From SYFY01 sp041752315 (GTDB lineage Bacteria > Pseudomonadota > Gammaproteobacteria > Pseudomonadales > Azotimanducaceae), in contig JBGSHJ010000025.1 of the NCBI GenBank assembly GCA_041752315.1, forward strand, positions 114,202 to 178,201: DNA of 64,000 nt, written 5' to 3'. The notes under the pieces were generated by a model. That model was not told the origin of the DNA. It ran no database searches and saw nothing but the letters and a program-made list of their open reading frames with translations. The position numbers and the translations under genes are program-made. Below are positions 25,494 through 34,813 of the stretch, piece by piece (the first letter of the stretch is position 1; each line of letters opens with the position of its first letter).

Positions 25494-26647
25494 CAAACGC
25501 GCTCCACAGCGACTGCAGTTGCCTCACCACCGCCAATGCACAGTGCAGCGATACCACGTTTGCCACCGGTACGTTGCAGTCCGTGCGCGAGCGTGACCAG
25601 CAGGCGAGCACCCGTGGAACCGATGGGATGTCCCTGTGCGCAGGCGCCGCCATAAATGTTGACGCGATCATGTGGCAGGCCAAGTTCCTGCATGGCGATC
25701 ATCGTCACCATCGCAAAGGCTTCGTTGATTTCGAACAGGTCGACGGACACAAGCGGCCAGCCCAGCTGGTCTGCAAGCTTGCGAATGGCAGCCACCGGTG
25801 CGGTGGTGAATTCACTGGGATGCTGCGAATGGGTTGCGTGCCCGACGATCCGGGCCAGCGGCTGGCTGCTGCCCAGTCCCGCTTCACTGGTGATCAGCAA
25901 CGCGGAGGCGCCGTCGGAGATGGAACTCGAGTTGGCTGCAGTGATGGTGCCGTCGGCCTTGAATGCAGGTCGCAGTTCGGCAATCTTCTCGAGTCTGGCC
26001 CGACCCGGCTGCTCGTCGTCGGCGATGGTGACACCTTTCAGGACGATCGGGCTGATTTCGCTGGCGAGACTTTGATGGCTGATCGCCGCCCGTGCGCGCA
26101 GCACGGATTGGGTTGCATAGGCATCCATTGCGGCACGGGTGAGTTGATACGCATCGGCAGTGGCCTGTGCAAACGTGCCCATGGCGGCGCCGGTTTCGGC
26201 GTCTTCGAGCCCATCGAGAAACAGCGCATCCTTCAGTTCACCGTGACCCATGCGCATTCCGGAACGGGCTTTCAGCATCAGGTACGGTGCATTGGTCATG
26301 CTCTCCATGCCGCCACACATCACCACCTGCGCGCTGCCGGCACGGATCAGGTCATGCCCCAGCATCACCGTTTTCATGCCTGAGCCACAGACCTTGTTGA
26401 CGGTGGTTGCACCACAGCTGTCAGGCAGACCGGCCAGGCGCATGGCCTGTCGTGCGGGTGCTTGTTTGAGGCCGGCGCTCACGACATTGCCGAAAATCAC
26501 CTCGTCGATGGTGTCCGGATCAACTCCCGCCAGACAGGCGCGAATGGCATGGGCGCCGAGTTCCGGCGCGCTCAGGCCGGCCAGCTGGCCCTGGAAACTG
26601 CCGATCGGCGTTCGCGCTGCATTGGCTATATAGACACTACCGCTCAC
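25490..26647 (-). CDS. Acetyl-CoA acetyltransferase (thiolase)
   Basis: 385-residue thiolase. Active-site Cys87 is in NKVCGSGMK, the NEAFA motif, the GHPIGSTGAR histidine region and the second cysteine in LCIGGGEATA are present. It is of the biosynthetic/short-chain thiolase type and could make acetoacetyl-CoA for the HMG-CoA synthase 5 kb away or cleave beta-ketoacyl-CoA. GTG 26647 has GAGGAG 8 bases upstream. It is directly coupled to the ketosynthase-like gene. Confidence 0.94.
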   Translation of the reverse strand: MSGSVYIANAARTPIGSFQGQLAGLSAPELGAHAIRACLAGVDPDTIDEVIFGNVVSAGLKQAPARQAMRLAGLPDSCGATTVNKVCGSGMKTVMLGHDLIRAGSAQVVMCGGMESMTNAPYLMLKARSGMRMGHGELKDALFLDGLEDAETGAAMGTFAQATADAYQLTRAAMDAYATQSVLRARAAISHQSLASEISPIVLKGVTIADDEQPGRARLEKIAELRPAFKADGTITAANSSSISDGASALLITSEAGLGSSQPLARIVGHATHSQHPSEFTTAPVAAIRKLADQLGWPLVSVDLFEINEAFAMVTMIAMQELGLPHDRVNIYGGACAQGHPIGSTGARLLVTLAHGLQRTGGKRGIAALCIGGGEATAVAVERVW

Positions 26648-26677
26648 TTGAATGCTCCTCGGGCGTTGGAATGCTGA

Positions 26678-27196
26678 CTAGTCCCGCGCCCACTCGCGAA
26701 AGCGAGGGGCAAGTTCTGCGAAGTTGCATGGTTTGTTGTTGATGTCGAGTTGCGCCTTGATGATTTTCTCCCAGCCGAGCCGCACGGCACCGGTCGATCC
26801 TGGCAGCGCAAAAATCACCGTCGCATTGGCAATTCCGCCAAAGGCCCGCGACTGTATCGTTGACGTTCCGATATCGGCAAAGGAGAGCTGGCGGAACACT
26901 TCACCGAAGCCTTGCATCTCCTTGTCCAGCAGGGGCATGAGTGCTTCAGGTGTGCTGTCGCGTCCGGTAAAGCCAGTACCACCGGTGCTGATGATGACCT
27001 GCACCGATTCATCAAAGATCCATTGCGAGACCAGTGCGCGCAGTGCGTACACATTGTCGCGCACGAGTTGTCGCGCCACCACACGATGACCGGCTTCGAC
27101 GGCCAGCGTTTGCAGCAGACTGCCAGAAGTATCCGTCTCAAGGGTTCGGGAGTCGGAGACGGTCAGTACAGCGATATTCATTGCGGTCACAGGCAT
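26678..27196 (-). CDS. moaB: Molybdenum cofactor biosynthesis protein B
   Basis: About 172-residue MoaB/Mog-family protein that adenylylates molybdopterin during cofactor synthesis. The signature STGGTGFTGRDSTPEAL is clear, as are VSDSRTLETDTSG near the N-terminus and the FALPGSTGAVRLGWEKI tail. ATG 27196 is used; GTG 27205 is possible. It is divergent from the fused carboxylase gene and is probably the first gene of a unit with the thiolase 30 bases downstream, an odd pairing. Confidence 0.93.
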   Translation of the reverse strand: MPVTAMNIAVLTVSDSRTLETDTSGSLLQTLAVEAGHRVVARQLVRDNVYALRALVSQWIFDESVQVIISTGGTGFTGRDSTPEALMPLLDKEMQGFGEVFRQLSFADIGTSTIQSRAFGGIANATVIFALPGSTGAVRLGWEKIIKAQLDINNKPCNFAELAPRFREWARD

Positions 27197-27267
27197 ATCA
27201 GACACAGAGATTGAGTTGAGCGCGTTCAGCCACTAGAGTACGCGGCATTCTAACCAGTCGGCGGCCA

Positions 27268-30200
27268 GTGGATAAACAGCTCATTGAGGGCGATCGCCTC
27301 TATTTGATTGCTGAAAGGCTCGCGCACGACGTCTCTCTGTTCCCAGCGGTCAGCACCGGGCAAGAGGCCGTGCGAGGATTGCTGCGAGATGAGGTCATCA
27401 AGCGTCGTTGTCGTGCCCTCGCCAACATGGATGTGGATTCGTATATCGAGTCCGTCGTCACGCCGGCTGAAGATTCGCAACGCATCAATGCCCCGTCGAT
27501 CATCCGGCGTCTGGGTCGCGTACGTCGCGAAGAGTCGGATGGCCCCTATTATTCGGCCACCATCGAGCTTGACTTCAATGGCGAAATCCGCCCGGTAGGG
27601 TTCATCGCCCAGGATCGAGCGGTCGAAAATGGCACCTGGGGACCACGCCATCACAAGGCGGCTGCCGAACGCATCGCCTATCACGCCCGGCGTCGTACGC
27701 CCATTGTCAACTTCATGGACACTCCCGGGGCAGATTCCCGAGAGGAGGCCAACCGCAACAACCAGGCACATGCCATATCGAGGTTGATTGTCGAAGCCTG
27801 CAACGTCGACGTGCCGACGGTTGGCATCGTTTTTGGTCTGGGTTACTCGGGTGGTGCGATTCCACTGGCGGCGAGCAACCTGCTGCTGGCGGTAAAGGAT
27901 TCCGTGTTCAGCACGATCCAACCGCGTGGTCTGGCCAGCATCGCACGTCGCCTGAATCTGTCCTGGCAGGAATGCGCCCAATACGTGGGTCTGTCTGCCT
28001 TCGAACTCTATGAGCAGGGCAACATCGACGGTGTGATCGACTTCAGTGCCGACCGCAGCGACGCGGACCTGGAAAATCTGCGGCTGGCCATCACCACCGG
28101 AATATTGCGCATCGAGAGCCAGGCGAAACACTTTGTCGCCGAAAACGACTACATTCTCGATCACTACAAGCAGAGCCTGCTTCGTTATCTGCGTCCTTCA
28201 CCGCGCCTTGCGCAGATGCAGGCATCTGCCGCACTCAAGCTGACCAAGAATCCGACCGAGTATCTGAACATATTCGGGGTGGCCTTCCGTTATCTGCGTT
28301 ACCTGTCCATCCGCAAACGGATCAAGGCCACGACCAAGGCACAATACGGGCGGCTTGCACACCAGGAGCTGCCACAGGGCGAACTCGACAAGCGGGCCGA
28401 CCTTGAACGCCGTCAGTCTTTTCTCAAGTGGCTGCAGGATCCTGACAAGGTGGTCTACGACGACGCCCTGTCCAAGGCCTGGCGCAACTACACAGACAAG
28501 AAGGAAGCACTGAACGCGGAGCGGGGTCGCATCGCGATGTTCCTGTTTGGTGAGCCGAAGAAAAATTTTGACGATGCTCGCGCGGCGCTCATCACTCGTG
28601 TGGGTGTGTATCTCTATAACCGCTGGAAGTCCGACGCGGTGGGGAACCTGCGCGCACTGATCGAACTGCTCGATAATCACCGCGATACCCGGCAGATTCT
28701 CAAGGTCAGCGACCTGTTGGCCCCCCGACAGTTCATCGAGGCCATTCGCCTGGATGCCGAGTTGTATCCGCTGATGCTGCGCACGTTCAGTCACCAGGGC
28801 AAAAAACTGCTTGCCGGTCGAGGCATCGACGACATGTCGGATGCCTATCTCGTCAATCAGCTCACTGCAGAACTCAACCTGGCCATGACCAGCGAACGGT
28901 TCACGGTGGGCATGGAAGCGGGTGTTTCCGATCTGGAAGCCAATCGCCTGTTTCTCGAGAAACGCTTTCCCGAGCATGTCAGCGCTCGCCGGGAACGCTC
29001 GAGACTCGTCGGCGCCAATGAGCTGACGGTACTGGATCTGCTGATCGATGATGAACTGCGCGCCGATTTCATGCGCGAATGCGAGAACCTGCTGCTGTTC
29101 GATTCGGTGTACGACCAGGTCATTGCCAACCTCGACTCGATCGCCAGTGAAGCGCAACGCAGTCAGTCACTGTCACGTGAATCGCTGGGCCGCCTGTTGA
29201 ACACGACGCTCGAACTTGCTGCCAGCGGTGTCACCCTGGGCAACCGGGGCGCAGCATCCGGCGCGAATGCAACCACGCTGCTCAGGCAGCAGGTCATCAG
29301 GTGGTACCAGCGTGTTCTCCGGTTGCCCAAGGGCGGCGACTTTTTCCGCGCGGTCGAAGAATGGAAACGATTGAGTTTTCCGCATCTGGCTGACGCGCTG
29401 TTTGTCGTCGTGACCTACATTTTTGAATCGTTGCTCAATTCCTATGTGCTGGCTGAAAATGAGGGCAAGAGTTACCAGGGCAAGATCGCGCCGCGCAACA
29501 TCGGCCGACGCAAGGACTTCTGGAACCGGCTGCACATTGCCTATCGCGATCTGCAGATGCAGGAAGTCCTGCGCAAGTTCAGACGTGGCACGACCGTCAA
29601 CCACACCGACATCCTGCAGCGTTTCTTTCGCAAGTTCGAAGAACTCGATGGTGATCTGATTTCCAGCGATCCACGCAGTTTTCCGGGTTTCCGGTTGTCG
29701 ATCGAGGAAGCGCTGCAGAAAAACCTGACACCTTGCGGTGTCGTCTCCGGCATAGGTACGTTCGAAAACGGTGCGCAGGGCCTGCCGATGGGCGTCATCG
29801 TCTCCAACGTCTCCTTCCAGGCGGGATCTTTCGACATGGCGAGCGCGGTGAAATTCTGTCGCCTGCTGGTGCGCTGCGCGGAAGAACATCTGCCGGTGGT
29901 CTGCTTCATCTCCTCCGGTGGCATGCAGACCAAGGAGGGTGCCGGGTCACTGTTTTCAATGGCCGCGGTCAATGATCGCATCACGCGGTTTGTCCGGGAT
30001 CATGACCTGCCGGTCATCGTCTTCGGGTTCGGTGACTGTACCGGTGGCGCCCAGGCAAGCTTTGTCACGCATCCGCTGGTACAGACCTACTATTTTTCCG
30101 GTACCAGCATGCCGTTTGCCGGCCAGATCGTCACGCCGTCAAACCTGCCGCTGGACTCCATGCTGTCCAACTATCTGTCGACCAATCCCGATGCCATGCA

Positions 30201-32127
30201 GGGCCTGGTAAAACATCCTTTTTATACCAAGTTCGACGAAGCCCTGAAGCAGATAGATCCCGACGTTCCCGTGCCGGTGGAAAGCGTCGAAGATGTGGTC
30301 ATGCGCGTCTGGTCTGGCGTCCTGAGCAGACAGCGGCCCGTGGTGGTTGCCCACAATCCACACTACACCGAACGTGACCTGATCCGACCGGTGAAAAAGG
30401 TGCTGATTCACGCCCGTGGCTGTACGGCGGTGAAGCTGATTCGCATTGCGCAGCAAAATGATATTCGTGTGGTGCTGGTGCAGTCCGATCCTGATATGGA
30501 GTCGGCCGCGGCCGAGATGCTTGGCGAGCGCGATGAACTGGTCTGCATCGGCGGCAATACACCCGACGAGAGTTATCTGAACGCGCAGAGTGTGCTGAAG
30601 ATTGCCAAGGATACCAACGTCGACAGTCTGCACCCCGGTATCGGTTTTCTCTCCGAGAACGCGCAGTTTGCCGAACTCGTTCGCCGGCATGGCATCAACT
30701 TCATCGGACCGCCTGTCTACAGCATGGAGACGATGGGTAACAAGTCGAATGCCATCCATACGGCGATGCGCCTGAAGGTTCCTGTTGTACCGGGCAGCCA
30801 CGGAATCCTGACTTCAGCAGAAAAAGCGGCTGAGGTTGCGGAAACCATTGGTTACCCCGTGCTCATCAAGGCTGTGCATGGTGGTGGAGGCAAGGGTATC
30901 CAGGTCGTGGAAAAGGCGTCCGAATTCCACGAGCAGTTTCATCGGGTGACACGCGAGGCTAGAGCCGCATTTGGCAATGGTGATGTATATCTGGAAAAGT
31001 ACGTCACCAGCCTGCGCCACATCGAAGCCCAGGTGCTGCGCGACACGCACGGCAATACCAAGGTGCTTGGCATACGCGACTGCAGCGTGCAGCGCGACAA
31101 GCAGAAAGTGCTGGAAGAGAGCGAGTCGACGGCATTACCCGCCCATCTGCTGGCTTCGGTCCTGGAATACACGCGACTGATCGCTGACGAAGTGAAGTAT
31201 GTGGGCGCCGGAACCGTGGAGTTCATCTACGACCTGCAGTCCGATGCAGTCTACTTCATGGAAATGAACACCCGCCTGCAGGTGGAGCATCCGGTAACGG
31301 AATGGGTGAGTGGCATCGACATCGTCGGTGCGCAGTATCGAATCGCCTCGGGAGAATCGATTGCCGACATGGTGCCCGGAGCAAACGGGTATGCCATCGA
31401 AGCCCGGGTGACTGCGGAGCGAGTGCAGCAGATTGGACGCAAGCTGGAATTCCGACCCCATCCCGGAGAGATACGCGTTGCCAGCTTCCCGGCCATGGAA
31501 GGTGTCGAAGTGATTGCCACCGCAGGCTCCGGGAAGTTTGTATCGCCCTATTACGACAGCATGGTGGCGCAGATCATTGTGCACGCGGCGGATCGCGCCT
31601 CGGGTATCGTCAAGCTTGAATCCTACCTTGAACAGGTTGAAGTCAGCGGGATCTGCACCAACATCCCTCTTCTGCGGCGCGTATTGAAAGACCCCGTGTT
31701 CAATGCTGGCATCTACGACACCGGGTTCCTGCCGGAATTCCTCAAACGTACCCAGATCGATTCGTTGATTCGCGAGATCGAGGCAAGTGCGGGCGACAGC
31801 ATGTCGGCGATCAATCGCGACAGCGTCAGGATTGCCGACAGCGATGAACTGAAGGTGTTGTCACCGGCGACAGCGATTTTCTACAGCTCTCCATCGCCGA
31901 CGGATCCCGCGTACGTGTCCGTCGACGATGTCATTGACCTCGACCAGACGATCTGCCAGTTGGAGGCGATGAAGATCTTTACGCCGCTCAAGCTGCAGGA
32001 TTTCAACACCGATGTGGAACTGTTCCCGAGTACACATCAGTATCGCGTCACGCGAGTCAACATCGAAAATGGGCGCCAGGTGAATGCGGGTGACCTGCTG
32101 TTTGTCGTGAAGCCGGTGAAAACCTGA
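27268..32127 (+). CDS. Fused acyl-CoA carboxylase (CT-CT-BC-BCCP order)
   Basis: 1619-residue single-chain biotin-dependent carboxylase. Residues about 60-330 form an AccA-like carboxyltransferase half (GIVFGLGYSGGAIPLAASN). A long helical segment (about 330-800) has no assignment. About 815-1030 form an AccD-like half (GIGTFENGAQG, ISSGGMQTKEGAGS). About 1040-1500 form a biotin carboxylase with ATP loop HGGGGKGIQVV and EMNTRLQVEHP. The C-terminal carrier domain carries the biotin Lys1569 in LEAMKIF. Known fused acyl-CoA carboxylases usually run BC-BCCP-CT, so the order here is reversed. The substrate is unknown. GTG 27268 has no strong ribosome site, so the start is the weakest part of the call. 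A hairpin follows at 32135. Confidence 0.9.
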   Translation: MDKQLIEGDRLYLIAERLAHDVSLFPAVSTGQEAVRGLLRDEVIKRRCRALANMDVDSYIESVVTPAEDSQRINAPSIIRRLGRVRREESDGPYYSATIELDFNGEIRPVGFIAQDRAVENGTWGPRHHKAAAERIAYHARRRTPIVNFMDTPGADSREEANRNNQAHAISRLIVEACNVDVPTVGIVFGLGYSGGAIPLAASNLLLAVKDSVFSTIQPRGLASIARRLNLSWQECAQYVGLSAFELYEQGNIDGVIDFSADRSDADLENLRLAITTGILRIESQAKHFVAENDYILDHYKQSLLRYLRPSPRLAQMQASAALKLTKNPTEYLNIFGVAFRYLRYLSIRKRIKATTKAQYGRLAHQELPQGELDKRADLERRQSFLKWLQDPDKVVYDDALSKAWRNYTDKKEALNAERGRIAMFLFGEPKKNFDDARAALITRVGVYLYNRWKSDAVGNLRALIELLDNHRDTRQILKVSDLLAPRQFIEAIRLDAELYPLMLRTFSHQGKKLLAGRGIDDMSDAYLVNQLTAELNLAMTSERFTVGMEAGVSDLEANRLFLEKRFPEHVSARRERSRLVGANELTVLDLLIDDELRADFMRECENLLLFDSVYDQVIANLDSIASEAQRSQSLSRESLGRLLNTTLELAASGVTLGNRGAASGANATTLLRQQVIRWYQRVLRLPKGGDFFRAVEEWKRLSFPHLADALFVVVTYIFESLLNSYVLAENEGKSYQGKIAPRNIGRRKDFWNRLHIAYRDLQMQEVLRKFRRGTTVNHTDILQRFFRKFEELDGDLISSDPRSFPGFRLSIEEALQKNLTPCGVVSGIGTFENGAQGLPMGVIVSNVSFQAGSFDMASAVKFCRLLVRCAEEHLPVVCFISSGGMQTKEGAGSLFSMAAVNDRITRFVRDHDLPVIVFGFGDCTGGAQASFVTHPLVQTYYFSGTSMPFAGQIVTPSNLPLDSMLSNYLSTNPDAMQGLVKHPFYTKFDEALKQIDPDVPVPVESVEDVVMRVWSGVLSRQRPVVVAHNPHYTERDLIRPVKKVLIHARGCTAVKLIRIAQQNDIRVVLVQSDPDMESAAAEMLGERDELVCIGGNTPDESYLNAQSVLKIAKDTNVDSLHPGIGFLSENAQFAELVRRHGINFIGPPVYSMETMGNKSNAIHTAMRLKVPVVPGSHGILTSAEKAAEVAETIGYPVLIKAVHGGGGKGIQVVEKASEFHEQFHRVTREARAAFGNGDVYLEKYVTSLRHIEAQVLRDTHGNTKVLGIRDCSVQRDKQKVLEESESTALPAHLLASVLEYTRLIADEVKYVGAGTVEFIYDLQSDAVYFMEMNTRLQVEHPVTEWVSGIDIVGAQYRIASGESIADMVPGANGYAIEARVTAERVQQIGRKLEFRPHPGEIRVASFPAMEGVEVIATAGSGKFVSPYYDSMVAQIIVHAADRASGIVKLESYLEQVEVSGICTNIPLLRRVLKDPVFNAGIYDTGFLPEFLKRTQIDSLIREIEASAGDSMSAINRDSVRIADSDELKVLSPATAIFYSSPSPTDPAYVSVDDVIDLDQTICQLEAMKIFTPLKLQDFNTDVELFPSTHQYRVTRVNIENGRQVNAGDLLFVVKPVKT

Positions 32128-32134
32128 TTCAGTT

Positions 32135-32153
32135 GTCTGACAGTTTGTCAGAC
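32135..32153. terminator. Hairpin between convergent carboxylase and TSUP genes
   Basis: A perfect 7-bp stem GTCTGAC/GTCAGAC with loop AGTTT lies 7 bases after the carboxylase stop codon and 22 bases before the end of the convergent transporter gene. There is no T-tract, so it may be a bidirectional Rho-aided stop. Confidence 0.5.
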
Positions 32154-32175
32154 GCTCTCGCTCAACTGCAGTTGA

Positions 32176-32925
32176 TCAGGCGCTCCAGAGCAGCCAGCCG
32201 CCGTGGAGCACACAAACGACGGCGATTCCCGTGATGATCATGCCACTCCAGTAGCGGAAGCGTGTTTCGTTGATGGAGTTGAGCAGCGTTGTGCCTGCCC
32301 GGGTGCCAATCAGGGCAGCAAGCAGTGCGATGGCGACAAACACCGGTGGCAACTCGTCGCTGAGTCCGACCACCAATCCGTAGTAGCCAATCTTGATCGT
32401 ATGCCCCAATGCCTGGGTCAGTGCCTTGTTGGCGACGACTGCGTGTCGTGACAGGCTGGAATTGAGGTAAAACGCGTCCAGCAGAGGACCTGAAGCACCC
32501 GCCAGCAACTGCGCTGCCGTGACGATGACGCCGCAGGAGACCGCGGTACCGGGTTTCGTGATTTCAAGTCGGGTGAAGCGTCCGGAAAATCGCGCGCCCA
32601 GTGAAAGCAGGCCGATCAACATCAGTACCACTCCGGCGTCCGGTACCAGAACCAGAATGGTAAATACGCCAAGCACACTCAGTGCGCCCAGTGCATACCA
32701 TGGCAGCACCTGCCATTGGATGTGCTCGCGCAGGAACCACGCTCGTGAACCATTGGCGGTGAACTGCACCGCGCCGTGCAGCATCATCGCGGCGGCGACG
32801 GGCAGTGTGGTCGCCAGCACTGCCATCAGGATCATGCCACCGGCCATGCCAAGCACCCCCGAGAGGGTGCTGGTAAACAACACGACGACGATCAGAAGTG
32901 CATACAACATGGGGCGCATCTTCAC
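32176..32925 (-). CDS. TSUP family (TauE/SafE) membrane transporter
   Basis: 249-residue inner-membrane protein with about eight hydrophobic helices and the family pattern SGVLGMAGGMILMAVL near the N-terminus plus a matching second half. TSUP proteins carry sulfite, sulfoacetate or other small organic anions. GTG 32925 is used; ATG 32919 is nearly as likely and neither has a clear ribosome site. It is divergent from a LysR gene with a dyad between them, which suggests that LysR controls it. Confidence 0.88.
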   Translation of the reverse strand: MKMRPMLYALLIVVVLFTSTLSGVLGMAGGMILMAVLATTLPVAAAMMLHGAVQFTANGSRAWFLREHIQWQVLPWYALGALSVLGVFTILVLVPDAGVVLMLIGLLSLGARFSGRFTRLEITKPGTAVSCGVIVTAAQLLAGASGPLLDAFYLNSSLSRHAVVANKALTQALGHTIKIGYYGLVVGLSDELPPVFVAIALLAALIGTRAGTTLLNSINETRFRYWSGMIITGIAVVCVLHGGWLLWSA

Positions 32926-32926
32926 T

Positions 32927-32952
32927 ATTCGCTATACTTGAAAAAAGCGAAT
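32927..32952. promoter_or_regulatory. Inverted repeat in TSUP-LysR control region
   Basis: ATTCGCT (32927-32933) and AGCGAAT (32946-32952) form a perfect 7-base dyad with a 12-base A/T-rich spacer. It ends one base before the transporter start and lies 37 bases from the LysR start, in the place expected for a LysR-type operator covering both promoters. Confidence 0.5.
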
Positions 32953-32988
32953 GTATGGAATAGATACTTCAACCGATCGGAATGATTG

Positions 32989-33843
32989 ATGCTTGAGAAC
33001 CTGGAAACACTCGTCACCCTTTCCAAGACCGGTACCATGATGGAAACCGCCACGGTGCTGAAGATCTCGCAATCAGCTGTGAGCAAACGCATTGCGGGTC
33101 TGGAAGCCTTTTACGACCGGGCGCTGATCGAGCGGCAGGGCCGGCGGGTGGTCCTGACCCATCACGGGACGAGGCTCGTTGAACGTGTGACGCCGCTGAT
33201 CTCGGATCTGCGCAGTGTTTTTCTCGAAGACAATGCACTGCGCAAGGGCAAGCTGATCATGGGTGTCTCCGAGGCCATCCTGGCCAGCTGGGGCCCCAAA
33301 CTGTTTGCTTCAGTGGCGCGGGAAATGCCCGAAGTGGAGTTCGAATTTCATGCGCAGCGGTCACCGGTGGTGCTCGATCGGCTGCGCTCGGGGGAATACA
33401 TGGTCGGCATATGTACCGGCAGCCACGATGCCGAATCCGACCTGCAGAGCGAGGTGATCCGTCTGGAACCCATGGTGATCATCCCCAGTGCCCGGCGTCC
33501 TCTCGAGTATCAGGTTGGCGAGCCCCTGTCAGTCATTACCATCGAATCACGTTCCGGTGCCTGGCGGTCCATTGAAGACGACATGCGAAGACTGCGACTG
33601 CATCGGGCGGTGTCGCTGGAATCTTTTTTTTCAGTGGCACAGATGGCATTGGCCGGGTTCGGCCATGGTCTGGTACCGGCAGGAGTGGCGCGCACGCTGG
33701 GAGTCAAGGCGTCGGAGTACATTTCCCTGGACGCGCAGGGGCTGAACCGACCGGTTCGGTTTGTGGCCAGAAAGTCGATGTTCTCGCGGGTTCTGGTCCA
33801 GAACTTCTACGGTCTTGTCAAAGCGCGCGCGCAGTCCGTGTAG
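32989..33843 (+). CDS. LysR-type transcriptional regulator
   Basis: 284-residue regulator with an N-terminal winged helix-turn-helix (ETATVLKISQSAVSKRIAGLE, about 20-40) followed by the helical linker and a periplasmic-binding-protein-like effector domain (about 88-280). ATG 32989 follows a weak GGAA site. It is divergent from the TSUP transporter gene and probably regulates it in response to a small anion. The effector is not predictable. Confidence 0.94.
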   Translation: MLENLETLVTLSKTGTMMETATVLKISQSAVSKRIAGLEAFYDRALIERQGRRVVLTHHGTRLVERVTPLISDLRSVFLEDNALRKGKLIMGVSEAILASWGPKLFASVAREMPEVEFEFHAQRSPVVLDRLRSGEYMVGICTGSHDAESDLQSEVIRLEPMVIIPSARRPLEYQVGEPLSVITIESRSGAWRSIEDDMRRLRLHRAVSLESFFSVAQMALAGFGHGLVPAGVARTLGVKASEYISLDAQGLNRPVRFVARKSMFSRVLVQNFYGLVKARAQSV

Positions 33844-33889
33844 ACTGCATGGACCCGTGCCTATCCATTCAAACAAGGTCTACCGGATC

Positions 33890-34813
33890 ATGACACCCAT
33901 TTTTCATCACTATCCCGCTTCATTGTTCTCGGAAAAAGTCCGCGCGCTGTTTGGCTATCTGCGCATGGAATGGCAGTCGGTCATCATCCCGCCAATCATG
34001 CCGCGTCCATTGCTGATGCCGCTTTCAGGTGGTTACCGTAAAACACCGATCATGCAGATCGGGGCCAATGTGTACTGCGACACCCAGGTGATCTGCCGGC
34101 AACTGGCACGTCTGGCGGGCAATGACACCCTGTACGCAGCCGGCTTTGCAGCAGAGCGTGTTGCACAATGGGCCGACTCGGATCTTTTCCGCACGGTGGT
34201 GGCACTGAACTTCCGCGAAGCCGCTCTGTCCGCGCAGATGTCCCAACTGTCCGCCGAGGCCGTTGCGGCGTTCCAGAAAGATCGAGCCGAGCTGTCAGGT
34301 GGTGCGCCGATTGTGGGTGTTCCACCCAGCGCCGCTGAAGCCCACTTCCAGGAATATCTCGGTTCGCTGGAGTCTTCGCTCGAATCAGCCTACCTCTTTG
34401 GCGAAGTGGCCAGCATCGCCGACTTCAGTGTTTACCACTGCCTGTGGTTTGTCGCTGGAAACCCGGTGAATGCGTCGATGCTCGAAGACTGGCCGCGGGT
34501 ACAGGCCTACATGGCACGCATCAAGGCGTTTGGTCATGGCAAGGTGACGGAAATATCCGCCGCTGATGCTCATGGGATTGGCAGGCAGTCCGAGCCCGTG
34601 ACTCCACACGATGCGCGCGTGGATTCCCGTCTCGCAGGCTCGCTCAAGGAAGGCCAGAACGTGGCTGTTTCTGCCACCGACTACGGCCGCAATCCGATTA
34701 CCGGTTCGCTCGTCAAATGGACGGGCCAGGAAATTGTGGTTCTGCGCCAGGACCCGGAAGTTGGCAACATCATGGTGCACTTCCCCAATACGGGCTTTGC
34801 CGTCAGCGGCTGA
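33890..34813 (+). CDS. Glutathione S-transferase family protein with C-terminal extension
   Basis: 307-residue cytosolic protein. Residues 1-80 form a thioredoxin-like GST N-domain (YPASLFSEKVRALFGYLRM; KTPIMQIGANVYCDTQVI), then a helical GST C-domain to about 225 (VASIADFSVYHCLWF). The last 70 residues are outside the usual GST length and include beta-like segments (DYGRNPITGSLVKWTGQEIVV) of unknown role. Its 3' end overlaps that of hemH by 11 bases. The glutathione partner reaction is unknown. Confidence 0.85.
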   Translation: MTPIFHHYPASLFSEKVRALFGYLRMEWQSVIIPPIMPRPLLMPLSGGYRKTPIMQIGANVYCDTQVICRQLARLAGNDTLYAAGFAAERVAQWADSDLFRTVVALNFREAALSAQMSQLSAEAVAAFQKDRAELSGGAPIVGVPPSAAEAHFQEYLGSLESSLESAYLFGEVASIADFSVYHCLWFVAGNPVNASMLEDWPRVQAYMARIKAFGHGKVTEISAADAHGIGRQSEPVTPHDARVDSRLAGSLKEGQNVAVSATDYGRNPITGSLVKWTGQEIVVLRQDPEVGNIMVHFPNTGFAVSG

